In this document: positions 20,321-28,653 of the stretch, in pieces
Layout of the letters: each line of letters starts with the position of its first letter
How positions within the stretch are numbered: position 1 is the stretch's first letter
IMG/VR virus record: IMGVR_UViG_3300025282_000086
Coordinates: 1 to 40,543 of that record
DNA from: a virus
DNA: 40,543 nt
Reading direction: 5' to 3' (one strand)
Made by a program: the position numbers and the translations under genes
The notes under the pieces: generated by a model
Databases searched by the model: none
The model's input: the letters and a program-made list of their open reading frames with translations, nothing else
Told to the model about the DNA's origin: nothing

Positions 20321-20981
20321 GCATATAGCCGAGTTTGCTTTTAACAGCGGTCTACGACCAAAGCTTATGTCTTTTGCAGGTGCTTTAAAACGAGAAGCAA
20401 AGTCTTTGGGTTATGGAAAAGAAGAACAGCCTGAGAAGTATAGAGAATATTGTCAACAGGTTGGAAGAGAAAAAAGATTAGAAGATAAGGATCATTGGGT
20501 GAAACGATTTCACCATGACTTATTAGAAGTAATGGCTGAAGAGATTAAGCTCTTAAAAGTGGGTAATAAATATTGGGAAACTTTAGTTATTGTGGATGAT
20601 TGTAGATATTTAAATGAAGTTGCATATGGTAAACACCATGACGCAGTACAATTATTCCTGATGGCTAGTGATCGCAAGTTACCTAATGATGATGCAGATT
20701 GGCGTAAGGATGAATCAGAGTATCTTGCTAATATAATTGAAACAGATGAAGAATCAGATTATGCTGAATTATTTGATTGGTTGGTATACAATAATGATAC
20801 TTTAGATGCGTTGACTCAAAGAGTAAAGAAAGCATTACCTATTTGGTGTGGCATGGAACCACATCCTTCTGATGATGAAGACGATGAAACATGGTTAGAG
20901 ATTATAGAATCTCAAGATGATATTTGGGAAAAGATGATGGACTTGTTTGATAAATTAGAGGACGATGATGAAGAAACCTAG
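20265..20981 (+). CDS. Deoxynucleoside monophosphate kinase-like P-loop protein, 238 aa
   Basis: ATG 20265 follows AAGGAG by 7 nt; the earlier ATG at 20229 is not supported. The N-terminus is a P-loop, LIGGKAGVGKTTLA (K14, T15). A lid-type region (REYCQQVGREKRLEDKDHWVKRF) and VIVDDCRYLNE follow, in the position of the D-x-R-x-x-N-E motif of T4 gp1-type dNMP kinases. The C-terminal tail is very acidic. It would phosphorylate dNMPs to feed RNR-linked dNTP synthesis, matching its place near RNR and dUTPase. Other P-loop kinases cannot be excluded. Confidence 0.75.
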   Translation: MHLILIGGKAGVGKTTLAKHIAEFAFNSGLRPKLMSFAGALKREAKSLGYGKEEQPEKYREYCQQVGREKRLEDKDHWVKRFHHDLLEVMAEEIKLLKVGNKYWETLVIVDDCRYLNEVAYGKHHDAVQLFLMASDRKLPNDDADWRKDESEYLANIIETDEESDYAELFDWLVYNNDTLDALTQRVKKALPIWCGMEPHPSDDEDDETWLEIIESQDDIWEKMMDLFDKLEDDDEET

Positions 20982-21690
20982 CATTGCAATTTTAGATAGT
21001 GATATTCTTATATATCGTGCATCCTTTTGGGCTGACGTTGAGGGTATTGATGAACTGGAATCAAGATTAAAGCAAGATATTATTAATTGGACACCGGAGG
21101 GTGTTGATAATGTTATTTTGGCTAGGTCTTGCGATAGAGAAACAAACTTTAGAAGGAAGTGTTTACCTTCGTATAAGTTTAACCGAAACGATAAACCAGT
21201 ACCCGAGTGTCTTGAATACTCGAAAGAAATATTAGATACTTTAGGTGATGTTCGTATGGTCCCTACTATTGAGGCAGATGATCTCATGGGAATTGGGGCA
21301 TCTTCTGGTAAGGCTATTGCTGTTACTATAGATAAAGATCTTAGAGGAGTACCGGGATGGCATTGGAATCCTGATAAGGAACCAGAACCTACTCTGGTTT
21401 CTGACTATGAAGCAGATAAATTCTTTGCTTGTCAGTTAATATCTGGAGATGGGACCGATAATATACCGGGGTTGTTTAGAAAAGGTAAGAGCTTTTTCGA
21501 AAAGAATATCCTACCGTTTGATGATGAAGATTGGTGGTGGGAAATTTGGTGGGCATATGAAGAAGATGGTCATAACATGGATTCATTTTTAGCACAGGCT
21601 AGATCTCTTCGTATCCTACGAGATGGTGAATATAATAAAGAAACTAAAGAAATCACCCTCTGGAGCCTTCCAGACAGGTATGCCGAATAA
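20968..21690 (+). CDS. 5'-3' exonuclease (T7 gp6-like, FEN family), 240 aa
   Basis: It removes RNA primers and degrades host DNA. The metal-binding motifs of the FEN/T7 gp6 family are present: AILDSDILIYRA (D10, D12), RRKCLPSYKFNRNDKP, EADDLMGIGAS, VTIDKDLRGVPG and SGDGTDNIPGL (helix-hairpin-helix). ATG 20968 is preferred (AGAGG 6 nt upstream) over ATG 20965. It is shorter than T7 gp6 (300 aa). It overlaps the kinase by 14 nt. Its stop overlaps the family B promoter-like motif. Confidence 0.93.
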   Translation: MKKPSIAILDSDILIYRASFWADVEGIDELESRLKQDIINWTPEGVDNVILARSCDRETNFRRKCLPSYKFNRNDKPVPECLEYSKEILDTLGDVRMVPTIEADDLMGIGASSGKAIAVTIDKDLRGVPGWHWNPDKEPEPTLVSDYEADKFFACQLISGDGTDNIPGLFRKGKSFFEKNILPFDDEDWWWEIWWAYEEDGHNMDSFLAQARSLRILRDGEYNKETKEITLWSLPDRYAE

Positions 21691-21707
21691 CCGGGTATAA
21701 TAGTATA
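21687..21707 (+). promoter_or_regulatory. Putative promoter, family B copy 2 (before dUTPase)
   Basis: TAACCGGGTATAATAGTATA here differs from the copy before RNAP2 by a single base. It begins on the stop codon of the exonuclease and ends 16 nt before the dUTPase ATG. It contains TATAAT, but no TTGACA is seen at a -35 spacing, so a phage polymerase site is at least as likely as a host promoter. It would drive dUTPase, RNR and possibly the late genes. Confidence 0.5.
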
Positions 21708-21723
21708 TCCAGAAGGAGAAATC

Positions 21724-22191
21724 ATGAGTAGTAATTCAATGACTGAACCGCCACCTTTGCATGTTGACTTTATGCCTTCCCTTTCCTATCTACCGACTCC
21801 CTCTCATGCTACTGAGGGTTCAGCCGGGCTAGATCTGAGAGCAGGGATAAAAGGTAGTAAGACAATTAAGCCCGGTGAGTGTGTTCATATATCAGCAGGA
21901 TTATCAATAGGTATTCCACCGGGATACTTCGGCTTAATCGCCTCTCGCTCAGGTTTGAGCCAAGAGGGAATCCATCTAGCCAATGGAATTGGAGTCATTG
22001 ACAGTGACTATAGAGGCGATGTAATTATTGTAATAAGAAATTCAGGGTCAGAACCATTCGAAATAACTTCCGGTATGAGAATAGCACAGCTTATTCTTGT
22101 GCCTTATGCTAAAGTTCAGCTTGTGGATGTCTGTGATTTAGCAGATACCGAGAGAGGATCTGGAGGATTCGGAAGTACGGGGGTTGACTAA
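21724..22191 (+). CDS. dut: dUTPase (dUTP diphosphatase), 155 aa
   Basis: It hydrolyses dUTP to dUMP and pyrophosphate, preventing uracil incorporation and supplying dTMP synthesis. All five trimeric dUTPase motifs are visible: EGSAGLDLRA, SIGIPPGYFGLIASRSGLS, GVIDSDYRGDV, RIAQLILVPY and the C-terminal RGSGGFGSTG. The length is typical (about 150 aa). AAGGAG precedes ATG 21724. Its stop overlaps the RNR start (TAATG), so the two nucleotide enzymes are probably translated together. Confidence 0.97.
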   Translation: MSSNSMTEPPPLHVDFMPSLSYLPTPSHATEGSAGLDLRAGIKGSKTIKPGECVHISAGLSIGIPPGYFGLIASRSGLSQEGIHLANGIGVIDSDYRGDVIIVIRNSGSEPFEITSGMRIAQLILVPYAKVQLVDVCDLADTERGSGGFGSTGVD

Positions 22192-24092
22192 TGGATACCT
22201 TCAGAAATTTCATTGCCGTATCGAGATATGCTCGTTGGCTTGATGGTGTTCGACGAAGAGAAACTTGGGAAGAAACTGTTACTAGATATTGGGATTGGAT
22301 TACGGATAAGTTCCCTATCTTACTGGATAAAGCCCCGTACATTAAGGATATGATCTTAAAACACGAGATCATGCCAAGTATGAGAGCTTTGATGACCGCT
22401 GGTGAGGCTGCGGACAGAGATAATACTTGTATCTATAATTGTTCTTATCTAGAGATCGACACCCCTAGAGCCTTTAGTGAGCTTATGTATATTCTAATGA
22501 ATGGAACTGGAGTGGGCTACTCGGTCGAGTCGAAGGTTGTAAGTAAGCTGCCTAAAGTTCCTTCAGATATTATGAGGGTCAAGGGCGTTAAGGTTACTGT
22601 CGAAGATTCCAAAGAGGGTTGGGCTAATGCCTGCCTCGAACTACTCGAAAACCTATGGTTAAAGGGTGTCCATCCAACTTGGGATCTCACACAAATTAGA
22701 TCCGCTGGTAGTAGACTACATACCTTTGGTGGTAGAGCCTCTGGTCCTGAGCCTTTGGAAGCTGTCTTTAAGTATGTTGTTAAGGTATTTGAGAATGCCC
22801 AAGGACGTAAGCTTACTTCCTTGGAGTGCCATGATATTTGCTGCGTTATTGCTAAGTCGATTATTGTTGGTGGTGTACGTAGATCTGCAATGATTTCCCT
22901 ATCTGATTTAACTGATCGTGAGATGGGTAAGTGCAAGAGTGGTGCATGGTGGGAAGGTTCCGGCCATCGTTCTCTTGCTAATAACTCAGCGGTCTACAAT
23001 GGACGGCCATCGTTAACCGAGTTCATGACTGAGTGGAGAGATTTATATGACTCCCATTCTGGTGAACGTGGTATCTTTAATCGCATGGGCGCACAAGAAC
23101 AATGCGAATGGTTAGGACGAGACTCAGCTATTGACTATGGGGTAAACCCATGTGCTGAGATCTTACTAAGACCTAAGCAGTTCTGTAATTTAACTGAGAT
23201 TATTATACGACCTGATGATAAGATCTCTGATATCAAAAGGAAGATTGAGGCTGCTACCATACTTGGTACTATTCAATCTTCCTTTACTTACTTCCCCTAC
23301 CTTTCTAATGATTGGGAAGAGAATGTTAGAGATGAGAGATTACTAGGTGTTTCCTTTACTGGAATTTATGACAACCCGTTGATGTGGGGTAAAGATGGAC
23401 TTAATAAATTATCGGGTCGTCTGAATCGTTGGCGAGAATTTGCAAGACGAACTAATACAAGTTGGGCCAAGGAAATAAATATCAATCCTTCGGCTGCAAT
23501 AACCTGCGTAAAACCTAGTGGGACTGTATCATGTCTTAGTAACACAGCATCAGGTATCCACCCTAGATATTCTAGGTATTATATTCGTAGAGTACGTATT
23601 GATAAGAAAGATCCATTGTACTTCTTTCTGAATGATTCGGGAGTACCCTCAGAAGACTGTGTATTAAATCCAAACAGTACTGCGGTATTCTCGTTCCCCA
23701 TGCAAGCACCTAAGTATGGGAAAACAGCAGATGAGGTTACGGCATTGGAACATCTAGAGTTATGGCGAGTCTATAAGAATCATTGGTGTGATCATAATCC
23801 ATCCATCACTGTAAATTATTCTGATGATGAGTTTCTATCTGTCGGTGCTTGGGTATGGGAGAACTTTGATGACATTCAGGGTATTTCTTTCTTACCTAAA
23901 GTCGATCATATTTATGAACAAGCTCCATTCGAAACGGTTGATGAGGTTAGATATAAAATGATGTCTGATAAAATGCCGTTGGTAGATTTCTCTAAGCTTA
24001 GTTCTTATGAAGTTGAAGATACCACCAAAGGATCACAAACATTAGCGTGTACTGGTGGATCTTGTGAAGTAGTAGATTTAGTGGAGGCGTAA
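22191..24092 (+). CDS. nrdJ: Adenosylcobalamin-dependent (class II) ribonucleotide reductase, 633 aa
   Basis: It reduces ribonucleotides to deoxyribonucleotides with a B12 cofactor, without oxygen dependence. Landmarks are NTCIYNCSYLEID (C80, C84), VGGVRRSAMISLSD, and NPCAEILLRPKQFCN, with C321 as the thiyl cysteine, E323, and C332 eleven residues on. KPSGTVSC, GIHPRYSRYYIRRVR and a C-terminal CTGGSC redox pair (C620, C625) follow. The spacing matches monomeric RTPR-type enzymes such as that of Lactobacillus leichmannii. Monomeric class II RNRs are frequent in marine podoviruses. The phage would depend on host or environmental B12. Its start overlaps the dUTPase stop. Confidence 0.97.
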   Translation: MDTFRNFIAVSRYARWLDGVRRRETWEETVTRYWDWITDKFPILLDKAPYIKDMILKHEIMPSMRALMTAGEAADRDNTCIYNCSYLEIDTPRAFSELMYILMNGTGVGYSVESKVVSKLPKVPSDIMRVKGVKVTVEDSKEGWANACLELLENLWLKGVHPTWDLTQIRSAGSRLHTFGGRASGPEPLEAVFKYVVKVFENAQGRKLTSLECHDICCVIAKSIIVGGVRRSAMISLSDLTDREMGKCKSGAWWEGSGHRSLANNSAVYNGRPSLTEFMTEWRDLYDSHSGERGIFNRMGAQEQCEWLGRDSAIDYGVNPCAEILLRPKQFCNLTEIIIRPDDKISDIKRKIEAATILGTIQSSFTYFPYLSNDWEENVRDERLLGVSFTGIYDNPLMWGKDGLNKLSGRLNRWREFARRTNTSWAKEININPSAAITCVKPSGTVSCLSNTASGIHPRYSRYYIRRVRIDKKDPLYFFLNDSGVPSEDCVLNPNSTAVFSFPMQAPKYGKTADEVTALEHLELWRVYKNHWCDHNPSITVNYSDDEFLSVGAWVWENFDDIQGISFLPKVDHIYEQAPFETVDEVRYKMMSDKMPLVDFSKLSSYEVEDTTKGSQTLACTGGSCEVVDLVEA

Positions 24093-24094
24093 GA

Positions 24095-24286
24095 ATGTTA
24101 GATCCGTATAGACAATTAATGATTAATGGACAGCTTAACCAATTACAAGCTGTTCAAATGTTACAATCATTGGATAAGAGAATTACAGAATTAGAGAAGG
24201 GTACGAATGAAAAACCAGAAAGACAAACTACCAGTACTAGACGAACATCTAGTAAAGATTCTGGAAAAACTGTACCCTCCACTTGA
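24095..24286 (+). CDS. Hypothetical small protein, 63 aa
   Basis: GGAGG lies 7 nt before ATG 24095, within the end of RNR. The first half is a Gln/Leu-rich amphipathic helix (YRQLMINGQLNQLQAVQMLQ, then LDKRITELEKG), a likely short coiled coil. The second half is a polar Thr/Ser/Lys tail. It is similar in style to short proteins that precede structural genes in podoviruses. The role is unknown. It overlaps the next gene by 80 nt. Confidence 0.55.
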   Translation: MLDPYRQLMINGQLNQLQAVQMLQSLDKRITELEKGTNEKPERQTTSTRRTSSKDSGKTVPST

Positions 24287-24401
24287 ATATAGTCCAGATA
24301 TATCTCAAGAAGATTGGGCTTTTCGTGGTGGTCAGCGTGATGTAGTAGCTAAGCTACGACACATATATTCACAACAACAGAAAGGGGAATACTATGCCTG
24401 A
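24207..24401 (+). CDS. Hypothetical small protein, 64 aa
   Basis: ATG 24207 follows AGAAGGG and overlaps the tail of the preceding gene by 80 nt in another frame. The product is helical and amphipathic (LDEHLVKILEKLYPPLEY; ISQEDWAFRGGQRDVVAKLRH), a pattern seen in short phage proteins encoded just upstream of head genes. The function is unknown. The large overlap means that either this gene or the tail of the previous one may be partly non-functional, but both have ribosome-binding sites. Confidence 0.55.
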   Translation: MKNQKDKLPVLDEHLVKILEKLYPPLEYSPDISQEDWAFRGGQRDVVAKLRHIYSQQQKGEYYA

Positions 24402-25239
24402 TGCAATGTATGAAAATCTTAAAGCCAAGCAGGCAGCAGGTCCAGAAGCGGGTATGATGCCCCCTCCAGCGGCTGATGCTGCTATGATGGATATGGGCGG
24501 TATGCCTATTGAAGAAGATATGGGTGAGTTAGCTACGGAAGGCCGTGGTGGAGATATCGTCATGGGACACCTTACTCCGGGTGAGCTTATAATTCCTGTG
24601 GCTATGATGGAAGATCCTGAGATTGCAAGAGTATTAGAGGATGCTTTTGATGCTTTTGAAATGGATATGGATAGATTTACTGTAGGACATGAGAACAATA
24701 GTATTAATCCAGATACCGGATACCCTGAATTTGAGGGTATGAATTATGATGAACTATGGCGGATGCAGATACAGGCACAACAAGAGGCAGTAAAGGAAAG
24801 AGAGGCTTATAGAGATCAAGCTTGGTCAAGACAAATTCAGCAGCAAGAGGAAACTAAAAGGATACAAGAAGAATATGATTTGACAGCAAGAGAAAATAGA
24901 GCAGCCAATGTAAGGGCAGCGTCCTTAAGGCATAAACAACAAGAGGAGAGATTAAGAAAGACCCAAGCAGAAACTCGTCTATTAGCTGAAGAACGCCGTA
25001 CCCATGAAAAGGTTCAAGCAGTAAAAGCAGAACGTAAAAGACAAGCTAGAAAAAAGGGTAAGACCCATGCTCTTACTGCTGCAACAGCCGCTGCGGCTCA
25101 TGCCCCAAATAAACCTAGAGGAGCAGGAGTAGCTAAAGTATCTCGTAGAACGGCTCCCACAAGATTTTATAGCGCACCCGGTACTGGTGCTGGCGGCGAG
25201 GGTGGTCGTCACACCGCAATGGGTCGTAGACCCGCGTGA
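24394..25239 (+). CDS. Putative virion-associated protein, 281 aa
   Basis: ATG 24394 has AAAGGGG upstream. A Met/Ala/Pro-rich N-terminus precedes the block GRGGDIVMGHLTPGELIIPV (about residues 50-69) and INPDTGYPEFEG (about 108-119). This motif pair recurs in phage structural proteins near portals and tails. Residues about 125-215 form a long Gln/Glu/Arg coiled coil. The C-terminus is Lys/Arg-, Ala- and Gly-rich and probably disordered (RPA end). A minor head or ejected protein is likely. It is the first gene of the morphogenesis block. Confidence 0.6.
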   Translation: MPDAMYENLKAKQAAGPEAGMMPPPAADAAMMDMGGMPIEEDMGELATEGRGGDIVMGHLTPGELIIPVAMMEDPEIARVLEDAFDAFEMDMDRFTVGHENNSINPDTGYPEFEGMNYDELWRMQIQAQQEAVKEREAYRDQAWSRQIQQQEETKRIQEEYDLTARENRAANVRAASLRHKQQEERLRKTQAETRLLAEERRTHEKVQAVKAERKRQARKKGKTHALTAATAAAAHAPNKPRGAGVAKVSRRTAPTRFYSAPGTGAGGEGGRHTAMGRRPA

Positions 25240-25256
25240 TAGAAAGAAGGTAAACT

Positions 25257-25634
25257 ATGGGAACATCAGTAGATAATACAATGCCTTACGTTCCTGATCC
25301 AGTCGAACAAACTGCTGCGTATGATGAGTTTATGGATGAAACTAGGGCTGAAGAAGATCTAGCGTGGCAAGAGAGAATGGATGAGGTTCTACAACAAGAG
25401 GAGGAGTTTAAAGCTTTAGAAGAGGAAGTAATCTCTCAAGAGGAATTAGAGCTACAGCAAGAAGAAGAGCAGATATCAGATACAGAGCAACAGGCTCAAC
25501 AAGAAGCTGGTGTAATCCAAGATCCTACTGCTCCGGGTCAAGACCCTGATGATTTCTTATATGGATTCTATGGTTTAATTGATGATGAGGAATATTATTC
25601 AGATCTGGATGGTGATGAGGATGATTATTATTGA
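25257..25634 (+). CDS. Acidic coiled-coil protein, 125 aa
   Basis: GAAGGTAA precedes ATG 25257. The protein is extremely acidic: a long Glu/Gln helix at about residues 25-80 (EEFKALEEEVISQEELELQQ), then a Pro/Asp linker and an Asp/Tyr tail (DGDEDDYY). Such composition suits a DNA mimic, a scaffold-like chaperone or a partner of the basic C-terminus of the neighbouring 24394 product. No family is recognised. It is located immediately before the portal gene. Confidence 0.6.
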   Translation: MGTSVDNTMPYVPDPVEQTAAYDEFMDETRAEEDLAWQERMDEVLQQEEEFKALEEEVISQEELELQQEEEQISDTEQQAQQEAGVIQDPTAPGQDPDDFLYGFYGLIDDEEYYSDLDGDEDDYY

Positions 25635-25653
25635 TCTTTATTAGGAGATAACA

Positions 25654-27279
25654 ATGGCTGAAGATAAAATTGTAGAACGCTGGAGACTATTAGATGGTCA
25701 GCGTCTTATGAGCCTAGAGCGCGCACGAAAATGTGCAGCACTCACAATTCCCTCCTTACTTCCACCAGAAGGTTTAACAGAAGAGAATCAATTACCTCAG
25801 GCTTATTCATCTGTTGCAGCTAGAGGCGTTACTAATATGGCCTCTAAAATTCTATCGGCTATGCTTCCCCTAAACGATGCTCCCTTTTTTAAGTTTGAAT
25901 TATCTACTGGCATGGAACCAACACAAGAAATAGAGAACTTTCTAGATAGGTTATCTTATCAAACCTATAATAAACTTTCCAGTCGAAACCTAAGAGAAAC
26001 AATTTATCTTGCCTTGCAGCATCTTATTGTTATTGGGGATGTGTTAGTAATTCAAGAAGATGATTTTAATTTTAGGGTAATTCGATTAGATCAGTTTGTT
26101 TTACGTAGAGATGTAGACGGTATTACTCAGGAGATCATTTACCTAGAGTATATAGCTAAGGATAATGATGAGGAAATTCTAGCTGGTTATTATAACTCTA
26201 CTACAAATGCTAAGAAAGGGTATGATACAGTATATGTAAGACTAGAATTACAAGAAGATGATACATGGAAACAAACAGCCCAAGACGAAGAAGGAACAAC
26301 CGTAAACTCAGGTTCGTTTAAAGTATCTCCTGTGGTTCCATTACGATGGGCTATTGTTGCAGGGGAAAATTATGGTCGCTCTCATTGTGAGGATATTATT
26401 GGCGATATCCAGACTCTCGAATCATTTACCGAAGCTTTAATCGAAGGTATTGCTGCTGGCTCAGCCTTTTGGATTGGTATTGATCCCGCAGGTTTAACTG
26501 AATTAGATGACATTGCTGGAACCTCTAATGGAGGCTTTGTGTCTGCAAGACAACAAGATGTCTTTACCCTTAGTCCTTCTGGTACTATGAACCCTCAGAT
26601 TCAATCGACTCAGAGTGGTGTCGAAACTATGCGAAGAGAGATTGGCAACGCTTTCTTACTCAGTGGTTCAGCAATACCTAGTGGAGATCGTGTTACCGCA
26701 ACGGCTGTTCGAATGATTGGTTCAGAATTAGAGACAATTCTAGGTGGTGCATTCTCAGCAATTTCTAGAGAATTAATGGAGCCTATTGTTCGTCGATCAG
26801 TACATCTTATGCTTGAAAATAATGAGATAGATCCTAGATTACAGGAACAGTTTTCTGAAGATGGTTTGTTAACAGTAGAGATTGTAACAGGATTACAAGC
26901 ACTTAGTAGAGACACAGATCTTTCTAAGCTTATGCAAATGGGTGAGATGGTAAAGAATTTACCGCCACCCGCACTTGAATTATTTAGATGGGATGAGTAT
27001 GCTAAAGCTCTAATTACCTCTATTGGATTTGATTCTACTAAGTGGGTTAAGTCCCCTGAGGAAGTTCAGGAAGAAAAGATGGCTCTGATGGAACAGCAAC
27101 AAGGCGCACAAACACAAGCTGGTATCCAAAGTCAACTCGCCCAATCGGGAGCCGGTGCTGTCGGAGACTTGGCTGCTAAAGATCTACAGGAAACAGGTGG
27201 TCAAGGTATCCAACAAATCTTACAACAGAATCCTGAATTAGCAGAGCAGGTTTCGCAACTTAGTGGAGGTGTAATCTAA
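25654..27279 (+). CDS. Portal (head-tail connector) protein, T7 gp8-like, 541 aa
   Basis: It forms the dodecameric ring at the DNA entry vertex. The N-terminus RWRLLDGQRLMSLERARKCA, then SLLPPEGL and SSVAARGVTNMASKIL, is characteristic of the Head_tail_con family (T7 gp8). Later blocks agree: LPLNDAPFFKFEL, GRSHCEDIIGDIQTLESF and GDRVTATAVRMIGSELE. The length is like gp8 (536 aa). The C-terminus is Gln/Gly-rich. AGGAG precedes ATG 25654. Next to it are two small paralogous genes rather than the scaffold gene found in T7. Confidence 0.95.
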   Translation: MAEDKIVERWRLLDGQRLMSLERARKCAALTIPSLLPPEGLTEENQLPQAYSSVAARGVTNMASKILSAMLPLNDAPFFKFELSTGMEPTQEIENFLDRLSYQTYNKLSSRNLRETIYLALQHLIVIGDVLVIQEDDFNFRVIRLDQFVLRRDVDGITQEIIYLEYIAKDNDEEILAGYYNSTTNAKKGYDTVYVRLELQEDDTWKQTAQDEEGTTVNSGSFKVSPVVPLRWAIVAGENYGRSHCEDIIGDIQTLESFTEALIEGIAAGSAFWIGIDPAGLTELDDIAGTSNGGFVSARQQDVFTLSPSGTMNPQIQSTQSGVETMRREIGNAFLLSGSAIPSGDRVTATAVRMIGSELETILGGAFSAISRELMEPIVRRSVHLMLENNEIDPRLQEQFSEDGLLTVEIVTGLQALSRDTDLSKLMQMGEMVKNLPPPALELFRWDEYAKALITSIGFDSTKWVKSPEEVQEEKMALMEQQQGAQTQAGIQSQLAQSGAGAVGDLAAKDLQETGGQGIQQILQQNPELAEQVSQLSGGVI

Positions 27280-27701
27280 TGGCTTTTCAAACCTCTACTA
27301 TTGCTTCTTCAACCACAACTAAGATGCCTGCCGGATATACGAAAAAGTATTCCGCTTCAGCTACTAGTGTACTTTCATCTACAACCGATGGTGTTGTGAC
27401 TACCTCAATTTCTGATGTATTTGCTAATAAAAAAATAGCTGTTGCTGTGGAAACAGTTGTTAGGTTTAATGCTGATGCTTCCATAAGATTGCAAGCATCT
27501 CCAGATGGTACAAATTGGGTAGATGTTTCAACTATATCAGCTACATCAGGACTTACCGCAGTTGGTACTAATACATTTGTTGTAGATAACAGTGATTTTT
27601 ATGCACCGTATTGGCGGTTAATTATTAATGAGGAAGCTGCCACTATATATGGTGGTTCATATTCAGCCGGAACCGTTAAGACTGAATACTCTATAAGTTA
27701 G
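27279..27701 (+). CDS. Hypothetical virion protein, 140 aa (paralogue A)
   Basis: ATG 27279 overlaps the portal stop (TAATG), with GGAGG upstream. The Ser/Thr-rich, all-beta protein contains KKIAVAVETVVRFNADASIR and ASPDGTNWVDVSTIS, a pattern also seen in the next gene (DGSNFTDTFATIS, then a hydrophobic strand with F/W-R). This suggests tandem duplication. The D-G-T-N-W-V pattern occurs in phage minor head and decoration proteins. The exact role is unknown. Confidence 0.6.
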   Translation: MAFQTSTIASSTTTKMPAGYTKKYSASATSVLSSTTDGVVTTSISDVFANKKIAVAVETVVRFNADASIRLQASPDGTNWVDVSTISATSGLTAVGTNTFVVDNSDFYAPYWRLIINEEAATIYGGSYSAGTVKTEYSIS

Positions 27702-27711
27702 GAGAGAACTA

Positions 27712-28143
27712 ATGGCAACCTTTATAGTCGAGGAAGACTTTGCAACTTCCACAGTTAATTTATATACAAAATATGAAACAGCAGCCTCTCCTCTTATCTC
27801 TGGTCTTACGGGATCTGGTACTGGTGATATCTTAGCCTCTCGTGCCATCAGTACTACAGCTTTTAACGGTAAGAAAATTATGGTGGGAGTAGATGTTACT
27901 ATTGCTTTTTCTGATGTTGCTTCAACCTTAACAGTACAGCTATCTCACGATGGTAGTAACTTTACTGATACCTTTGCTACAATATCTTCAGATATTACCC
28001 CTAATGTTACTGGTCTTAAGATGGCTTTGGTTGATTTTACAAATACAGATGTTCCATTCTTTAGAATTGTAGCTAATGCTAGTGGGTTAACTTGGGGCAA
28101 TAGTGGTAAACTTAAGTTCTTTTACCTATTACCACCGGCATGA
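27712..28143 (+). CDS. Hypothetical virion protein, 143 aa (paralogue B)
   Basis: GGAGAG precedes ATG 27712, 10 nt after the preceding gene. Like its neighbour it is beta-rich and Ser/Thr-rich. It shares a GKKIMVGVDVTIAFSDVAST segment, which parallels the neighbour's KKIAVAVETVVRFN segment, and then HDGSNFTDTF and VPFFRIVANASG near the C-terminus (neighbour: APYWRLIINEEA). It is probably a duplicated surface or decoration protein. It ends in an ATGA overlap with the next gene. Confidence 0.6.
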   Translation: MATFIVEEDFATSTVNLYTKYETAASPLISGLTGSGTGDILASRAISTTAFNGKKIMVGVDVTIAFSDVASTLTVQLSHDGSNFTDTFATISSDITPNVTGLKMALVDFTNTDVPFFRIVANASGLTWGNSGKLKFFYLLPPA

Positions 28144-28652
28144 TCAATAGAGTAACTGTTGATATCCCTGAGCAAGAGCTAGGATCATTTAAGATTCAAC
28201 ACTGTAAAAGAAAATATGGTAAAGAAACTATATTATTCCATAATAAACAACACATAATGTCGGATAGACCAAGTGAATTTATAGAACATAGGCCGCTATT
28301 TTCTGAGACACTGAGGGGAAACATATTAGTTACTGGCTTAGGTATAAGCTATGTACATAATAAAATATTGTTTTCCCCTGAAGTAGAACGAGTTATTATC
28401 TTAGAAAAATATCCTGAGGTTGTAGGATTAGTATGGCCTTATTGTAAAAAGGATGATCGGTTTGAAGTTATTTGCTATGACTCCGATGACTGGGAACCTA
28501 CTTTGCATTTCGATTTGGCTTGGATGGACTCTTGGACGGAGCATCATTCTGTCCCTCAAGAACTATGGTGGAAAAAAACAGAAGAGAAGTACAGTTCGCA
28601 CTGTGATAAAATAATGTTTTGGAAGCCTACTAAACTTATGAACGGAGGTTGA
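28140..28652 (+). CDS. Rossmann-type methyltransferase/spermidine-synthase-like protein, 170 aa
   Basis: ATG 28140 overlaps the preceding stop. A nucleotide-binding-like block GNILVTGLGISYVHNKIL (about residues 60-77) is followed by RVIILEKYPEVV (acidic end of strand 2), RFEVICYDSDDW and FDLAWMDSW. This is the order of motifs I, II and post-II in SAM-dependent methyltransferases and spermidine synthases. It is short, so substrate-binding parts may be missing. It sits among structural genes; it might modify a virion protein or DNA, or be a vestigial fold. Confidence 0.6.
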   Translation: MINRVTVDIPEQELGSFKIQHCKRKYGKETILFHNKQHIMSDRPSEFIEHRPLFSETLRGNILVTGLGISYVHNKILFSPEVERVIILEKYPEVVGLVWPYCKKDDRFEVICYDSDDWEPTLHFDLAWMDSWTEHHSVPQELWWKKTEEKYSSHCDKIMFWKPTKLMNGG

Positions 28653-28653
28653 T

